From NCBI RefSeq assembly GCF_026210795.1, contig NC_089434.1:1736001-1800000 (forward strand): a DNA stretch of 64,000 nt, written 5' to 3'. Position numbers and translations under genes: made by a program. The stretch comes from Rhizophagus irregularis. Lineage: Eukaryota; Glomeromycota; Glomeromycetes; Glomerales; Glomeraceae. Below, piece after piece: positions 57,821-64,000 of this stretch (positions are counted from its first letter, which is position 1; every line of letters starts with the position of its first letter). The notes beneath the pieces are model-generated. The model was not told the DNA's origin. It did no database searches and was given only the letters and a program-made list of their open reading frames with translations.

Positions 57821-59114
57821 AGGGTTGATGCAAGAAGCAGCTACCTCAAAAACTAATGTCTGCAACCCTATGTGCAATCATATGACGATATAAAATTTTT
57901 GTTCGAATGCACACAACTTTTTGAAATGATTAAAGATGGACGATAGGAACTTTTTACTAACCCTTTGAAAATCTGGAAATGCTCAAAAAATTAATTTTCT
58001 TAAAAACTTCAGTTAACTTCATACAAATCTTTTAATAATATATAACAATAAAAAGAATTTCTGTTGACTCATATATCATTGTCCCTCCCTTTTAGAATGA
58101 CTTTTATTTCAATAAATTTCCATGAGCTTTAAATAACAACAATAACAATAAGATGGTTTTATTTGCGAAAAACTTATGTCTTGATTTCATGGGAGATATC
58201 TTTTCTGAGATTGAGATTAAATAAACCAAATAAAAATTGCATCATTACAGTGATAAACAAGTTGAAATATTGGAATATATTCAATTAAGGTGATTTATAA
58301 ACTTTAAAAAGAATATTCAGACGATACCTAATGAAGATGATAAGATGACTGATGTCATATTATTCAAAAGCTGAGTTGAAATACAAGTTGTTATTGTTAT
58401 TATTTAGAGTTAAAGATTTTTATTATTTTTGCATACATAAATACTAACTGAATAATAATTTCTTTTTGCTAATAAAAGAATGTTCATTTCTTTATTGTAA
58501 GTAGGAGGATGTACTGTACCTAAGTTATAATATAACATTTTAAAATATATTATCACTTAGCATAATATTCATCATTTTACTAACTTTTTAGCTGAATATC
58601 ATAAAAATCTAACATAGATTACTTGAAAAATTTTTCGATTATTATTGTTAGGTCTAACGTAAAAATGAATTTTTAAGTTACTAACTCGCTATATCTTCAG
58701 TTGATTTTGATAAAAATTTTAATAAAGGTATAAACTCACCCAATTAACTATCCCACATTTAAATCTAGCGTAAAAATATTAGTATATTTATCCGACGTAC
58801 TAAAAGAACTATGATCCAATCACAAGTTTATTTCCGGTAATTGTCGATGATAGATATTTTGTGATCAAAAATCTCTAGAATAGAGTTTCAGGCCATGTTC
58901 TATCTGCACCATAACAATTTTTATATTATTTTCATGTGATACCTTGGTTGGGAAGGACTTTATAATAAAAAGCTGGCTTAAAACTGAATAAATATCAGTC
59001 TCTTTTAAAGTAAAGAGCGCTTAAAGCGATATTTTGTGCAATACTAGACTGTCCAGAGAAGTAGATAATAATTTTTTTTTTAAATATACAGTAAACTGAG
59101 TAAAGTAATCTATA
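57821..59114. other. gene-free AT-rich stretch
   Basis: No coding-like frame. Carries one arm (58731-58760) of a long-range inverted repeat whose partner is at 60220-60248. Confidence 0.4.
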
Positions 59115-59240
59115 TAAAAGGATTATTCATATTACAAACTAGGAAATGTATAAATTACCTTGACTTAGTATTTAAAGAATTTAGTATTATTAATAATTTA
59201 GGTTTGGATTATTATATACTTCAACTTCATACATAAAGTA
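59115..59240 (-). pseudogene. tail-only relic of another kinase paralogue
   Basis: Minus strand reads GAAGTTGAAGTATATAATAATCC (EVEVYNNPNL in the frame of the penultimate kinase exon), then breaks off and continues with the 3' hairpin type sequence (ACTAAG...CCTAGTTTGTAATATGAATAAT). This matches the 3' end of kinase A most closely. No kinase-domain exon is present upstream on this strand before kinase F. Confidence 0.65.
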
Positions 59241-59857
59241 ATTAACAATTATTTTTTCATATTATCAATTGAACATTGTTTTTTTTAGTAAATCATTTTC
59301 CGAACATCTAAAAAATTTTAAAAAAAATTATATTTATATACTTCCAGTTTGACAATATTAAACTGATATATTTATATATTACATCATTATTTTAATGGTG
59401 TCGCCATTATTTAATTAAGGGATGAAATTAAAAAGATTTTTCTTTTAACTTTTTTTTAATATAACACTTATTGTGTATCGAATAAGTGATCAATAGTTTA
59501 AATGTAGGATTAATACCAAAAAGAGTTAGCACTGAAAGCTTTAAAAATCTCGTCTCTAATAAAATTTTCTGCAAAGTTGTAAAGTTTAAGGCGACACAAC
59601 TGGTATTTATGGTTTACATACTATCTAAAATTGGCTTAGTGTGACCCGGTCAACTGTTTTTAAGTCAAAAAAATTTTTTGGCTAATAAAATTTAACATTA
59701 GTTACCAATCTGGTCACTCACTTAAAATTATATTAAAAAAATTTTTGTGCTGCGCATGATGTAATAAAATTTATCTATAATTATTTTTTCACAAATATTG
59801 TTTAAGTGTTCGATGAATTACATCAAATAATTTATTTTTTTATAAAATATAACGGTT

Positions 59858-60015
59858 GAATTAAATTTGGATGTTATGAGATTAGCAAATAGTGAACATC
59901 CACGTTTAGTAATTGAAGTAGCAGTTCTAGCGTTTCAAAGAGACGTCTGAGGTGGAAACAGGGCAGTAAAGATAAAGGAAAGCTTTCAGATATTGAATGT
60001 AATGTTTTATTTAGT
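59858..60015 (+). pseudogene. Uma2-like nuclease fragment (tentative)
   Basis: ELNLDVMRLANSEHPRLVIE followed by VAVLAFQRDV, a TGA at 59948-59950, then NRAVKIKESFQILNVMFYLV in the same frame. The HPRLVIEVAV core resembles the P-x-LVIEV strand of Uma2/PDDEXK-type proteins common in Rhizophagus. Only this core is left and it contains a stop, so it is a remnant. Confidence 0.4.
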
Positions 60016-61357
60016 CAAGATATACTGTATTTTTATTTTTCAACGTGACGATTACAAGAGCCAAAAATTCAAGATATACTTGTATACAGATAATACAATG
60101 CTAATTTATCACATGATATTAAACGCAATTCTTATTGGTCTATTATATATAAAAAAATTGGTACGATTTTAATGACCCGGCCGGGATATGTAGACCATAA
60201 TTACCAGTTTGTACCGACTAAATGTGGGATATTTATTTGGGTGAGTTTTTAAAATTTTCCATTAGAACGAATAAAACTAACTAAATGTATAGTAAGCGAT
60301 ACATGAAATTTATTCTCATTTTAGATCTATAATATCTCGGAAATTTTTTAATTCGTTTTAACAATAATAATCGATTTTAAAAATTTCAATGCAATTTATC
60401 GATTTTCTATGTTGGGATAAGACTAACATTCATATTTTGCCCTTAATGAATAATAACACGAAATTATTGGCCTACGTAAAAATCTGATTAAAAATTTTAA
60501 AAGTACCAACAGATAAATTTTGCAAATATCATATTATAGCGCTGCATAAATCAAAAAAATCCCTTTACTTACAATATTTTGATAGCAAAAATAGGAAAAA
60601 AGAAACAGCCTTTGAATAATAATGATAACGGTTATCATGGAATTGATGATTAGGTATTGCCTGGAGATTTTTTTAAATTATTAATTAAACAAAGCTTTCT
60701 TTAATAATTTTAATTGAATACATTTCAAAGTAAAAATACTTCTTTGCTCTAAGCTTGTTTAGCAAAATAAATCAGGATTTATAATAAGCAGAATTAATTG
60801 ACTCGTTTGGCTTAACAACATAGTATATCCATGATTAAATTATATATGATATATCAAACTCAGTTGATTAGGAGTTCTATTCGTGGTATTTTTACTTCAA
60901 ATTAAATTCTGTCTATCATAGTAGCCTATTTTCAAGATCATTGATAAAAAAAAATAATTTCCTAATCATGTGATAAGGTCAAATAAAAAGCAATCTTACA
61001 TAAATTTTCATATTTTTTAAAAAAATATCAATTGAAATTTCCTATTGTTCACATTAAAAGTTTCAATTATTAATTATTTATTTTTCTCTGTATTTTAATT
61101 TAACAAGTAAAAAATATTGATTTTAAATTTATTAATAAGTCATAATATATAAAAAAAAAATTATTTAAATTACAAACTAAGGAATGCATAAAATATTTTG
61201 CTACTCTAGCCTTAGTGTTTAAATAATTCAAAATAAAATATTCAATATTGTTTGTTTATAATTATAATTTTAAAATCCATCAAAAAAAAAATGCATATAA
61301 ATAAACAACAATTAGTAATTAAAATATTATTATTTATAAAATATTAATATTAAGAAA
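60016..61357. other. gene-free stretch before kinase F
   Basis: AT-rich; holds the right arm (60220-60248) of the inverted repeat pair and, at its right end, the kinase F 3' hairpin. No coding frame seen. Confidence 0.4.
61160..61229 (-). repeat. conserved 3' hairpin downstream of kinase F
   Basis: ATTATTTAAATTACAAACTAAG and CCTTAGTGTTTAAATAAT arms, as after kinase C; the loop (ATGCATAAAATATTTT) also resembles C. Confidence 0.6.
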
Positions 61358-63548
61358 CTAACCATCAGGAATCTCAAATTCATCTTGTTCTTCCGAATGA
61401 AGGTTTGGATTATTATGTATTTCATCATCGTCTATAAAAATATAAAAAAGTATTTATTTAATTAAAATATTGCAAAATTAAAAATTTATAATAAATATTC
61501 TACTTACCAATAACTGGTCCTTTCACTTGTTGTATTGTTTCTTTTTTATAATCTTTTTGAATTTCTATATTTTTTTAAATAAAATAAATAAAATTTATCA
61601 AATAAATATTGCATAAACAATAAACTAAGATTTAGATTTATTTTACTTACCATTCTTGGAATTTATTTTTAAAGTTTTAAATACTTTAGACAAACTTTTA
61701 CTGCTGGCTATAATTGAGATAAATTTGTATTATTATTTCAAAAATTTTTGGATATATAAATAAATTACCTTTAAAAATACTATTCATTTTTGATGTTTTA
61801 TTAATCTTTTGATCGTTTGAATTATTAAAATCTTCAACTAAAAATGAAAATTTGGTTAATAAATATTTCATCAAATGAAATTTTAATAAATACTTACTAT
61901 TATCAGGAATACTAAAGTCATATGTTTTACTATGAAATGCTATTTAAAATGGTTAAAAAATTATTATAATAGTTAAGAAATAGTAATAAAAAATATTAAC
62001 CTTCTTGTCCTTCTATAAACATTTAAATTAAAAAAAGAAATTAGTAATGTCATATCTTATAATCAATAAACAAAAAAATCTTATAAACAATACCTTCTGT
62101 TGCATTCTTTGGTTCAGGTAAATTTTCAAATTGATGAATTTTGCTTGTAAATAATCTGCTACTACTTGTATAATTTGTACTAGTTTTTGTTTCAAAATTA
62201 CTTTTTGCTTTTGATTGAAATAATTCATTTGGCATATTTTGATATGATAGATGAATTTCTCTCATTTTTCTCCGAAGAGATAAAGCATCAGGTCTTTTTA
62301 ATGAATCAGCATCCCAACATTGTACCATTAAATTTTTATAATCTAAAGGAATATTTAACATAATTTCTGGTCTCATACCATTAATTATATCCATTGCAAG
62401 ATTATAATCATCATGATTATAATTAATAAATGGTGGTTGTCCAGATAAAATTTCCCACATAAGTATTGCAACACTATAAATATCAGATTTAAAAGTATAT
62501 CCTTTTCCATTAATAACTTCTGGTGCTATATAGGGAAGATTTCCATATATACTTTTTGATGATTTATCAGCAGGTCCACAAAATCCAAGATCACTAATAA
62601 ACCATCCATCATTAAATTGTGAATATAATATATTTCCAGAGTGCAAATCTCTATGAATTGCCTTCTCTTTATGAATCCAATATAGTGCATTAGTAATTTC
62701 AAAAGTAATTCTAATTCTTTCTTTCCATGTGAGTCGTTCATTATTTTGTTGTAAATATTTTCTTAAATCCATATCCAATTTCATCATTACAAGCATATAA
62801 TTCCCATTTGATGGATTTTGTGTCATTCCATAACATCGAACAATGTCTGGCCATTTATTATTTATAGTTAAATGTGATTTAGCCTGTAAATATAAAAACT
62901 TTTATTGTAAAACAAAAAATTGGCTAATTTTATAAATACATTTAGAATACAAACCTCTTCAAACCAACTTTGATTTGCACTTTCAACATTTTCTAATTTT
63001 TTGAGTACTACTTCATGACCTCCCATTCTTTTTAATTGTTGTTTTTTAGAATCCCATTCTTCATAACATCCATTAACCCAATCTGCAGTATAAATTTCGG
63101 AGAATCCTCCTTTTGTAAGATATTTAATATTTTCTAAATTACTATATGAAATCCATTCAATTATCACATTTGGTCTAGTTGTTTCCAATTGACATTGCTG
63201 TATTAAATTATCAATATCATCATTTCCAGATGTCCAATGTGAAAATTTTCCTTTTAAATAATTTCGAATACAATATTCACAATATAATGTAGCTAAACAT
63301 TCTTGATTGCAATTTTCACAAATTCTTTTTGTTCCCGTATTTTGAAGAATTTTATCTCGGTCGTAAGATTTAGTTATATATTTTATTGCAAAAGTTTTTT
63401 CATCATCTGTAAGAAGTTTATCAGCAGCAAGAATTGTTTGTTTTTCAAATTCATGTTGTTTGTGAATATCAGTGTGAATATTATAATCAATTAACGAATA
63501 TGCTCTATTAACTGTTGCATAAACTAATTCATATCGAATGGTAGACAT
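61358..63548 (-). CDS. TKL-like protein kinase, paralogue F
   Basis: Exons (minus) are 63548-62955, 62883-62094, 62012-62001, 61939-61898, 61837-61769, 61707-61651, 61564-61508 and 61431-61358; 1695 nt, 564 aa, intact. Exon 1 has one extra codon (LAADKL). Cys cluster CENCNQECLATLYCEYC; YLTKGGFSEIYTA; VVLKKL; IHRDLHSGNILY; ISDLGFCGPADKSS; YIAPEV; SDIYSVAILMWE. Tail microexon reads EGQE. Closest to C throughout. The final mini-exon sequence GATGGATTTTAA is still present (about 61275) but its acceptor AG has become TG. The last donor GATG|GTTAGT supplies the stop TAG when unspliced, so the protein loses only a final Phe. Confidence 0.9.
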
Positions 63549-64000
63549 AATGCAATTTAATTACAAAAGTTTAAAAAGAAAAATTTTTTTATTGATTTAA
63601 AAAAAAAAATAAGTATATGAACTGGGAAAAGAATTTTTGGACAACGAAATTTAAGTTTCAAAAGATTCCCGAATAGTGTAACCATAAATTCGAATTTTTA
63701 GTATGATCAGCAGAATAATGTCATGTGACAATTACACAATTAAAGTTCAAAGATAAACAAAATAATATATTTTTAGATATGCTTGTTGATCATCCCTATA
63801 AATAATTATTTTTTTTTAAAAAAAAAACTAAAAATAGAAGATAGCGTGATGAAAAATTTAAAAATAACATTGACAGTAGTGGTGATAGTGATACATGAAT
63901 TTTTTTTTTTATACATGGAAAAATTTCTTGTAAAAAAAAGCTTTAAAATTAGTAAATAAAATAAAAATAAATTATATTATATGAAGCAGAATAAATGAAT
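63549..64000. other. upstream region of kinase F
   Basis: AT-rich; shares scattered blocks with the kinase C upstream region (GTGACAATTACACAA, TTTCTTGTAAAA, a final ATTATAT) but is more diverged. Presumably contains the kinase F promoter. Confidence 0.45.

Overview
This is nuclear DNA of a fungus, most likely an arbuscular mycorrhizal fungus close to Rhizophagus irregularis (Glomeromycotina). The reasons are very AT-rich sequence, genes split by many 70-110 bp GT-AG introns, a lineage-specific family of TKL-like kinases with a Cys cluster ahead of the kinase domain, F-box/LRR debris, MULE and MITE insertions, and degenerate TTAGGG repeats. I saw no rRNA, tRNA, CRISPR array or bacterial-type feature. 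Species assignment is inference from recognised families, not from a database match.

The backbone is six dispersed paralogous protein kinase genes: A (2231-4450, -), B (14579-16913, -), C (26689-28966, -), D (43207-45476, -), E (54661-56861, +) and F (61358-63548, -). I could trace eight or nine exons in each. A 591-594 nt first exon and a ~780 nt second exon carry the Cys cluster and kinase domain. They are followed by a string of small exons (including a 12-nt microexon) that are almost all phase 1-1 and multiples of three. B/D and C/F form closer pairs. A tail-only relic of another copy lies at about 59.1 kb, and an orphan copy of the C-type upstream region lies at about 25.8 kb.

Region by region: 0-4.5 kb holds a window-edge exon, a small hypothetical gene and kinase A. 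4958-13030 is one complete MULE DNA transposon with ~0.7 kb terminal inverted repeats, an 8-bp target duplication, a transposase gene with two in-frame stops in its 3' part, a telomere-like intron and a nested MITE. 13-17 kb is kinase B. 20-26 kb is a graveyard: oxidoreductase fragments, an unknown ORF remnant, one intact low-complexity gene (21396-22253), an F-box/LRR pseudogene split by a hAT-like MITE, and a coiled-coil pseudogene. 26-29 kb is kinase C.

Further on, 31-40 kb is repeat-rich: G/T satellite blocks, a TA-flanked MITE and a CACGCG minisatellite, with several gene remnants. 43-45.5 kb is kinase D. 46.6-51.1 kb is an island of visibly less AT-rich sequence with a decayed gene of EsV-1-7 cysteine repeats plus a nuclease-like C-terminus, a combination I associate with giant viruses; it reads as an endogenous viral fragment. 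52-64 kb holds a small basic ORF, kinases E and F, and more MITE and relic sequence.

The genes do not form a pathway. The window looks like an expanding kinase family being shuffled, copied and broken among mobile elements and viral debris.
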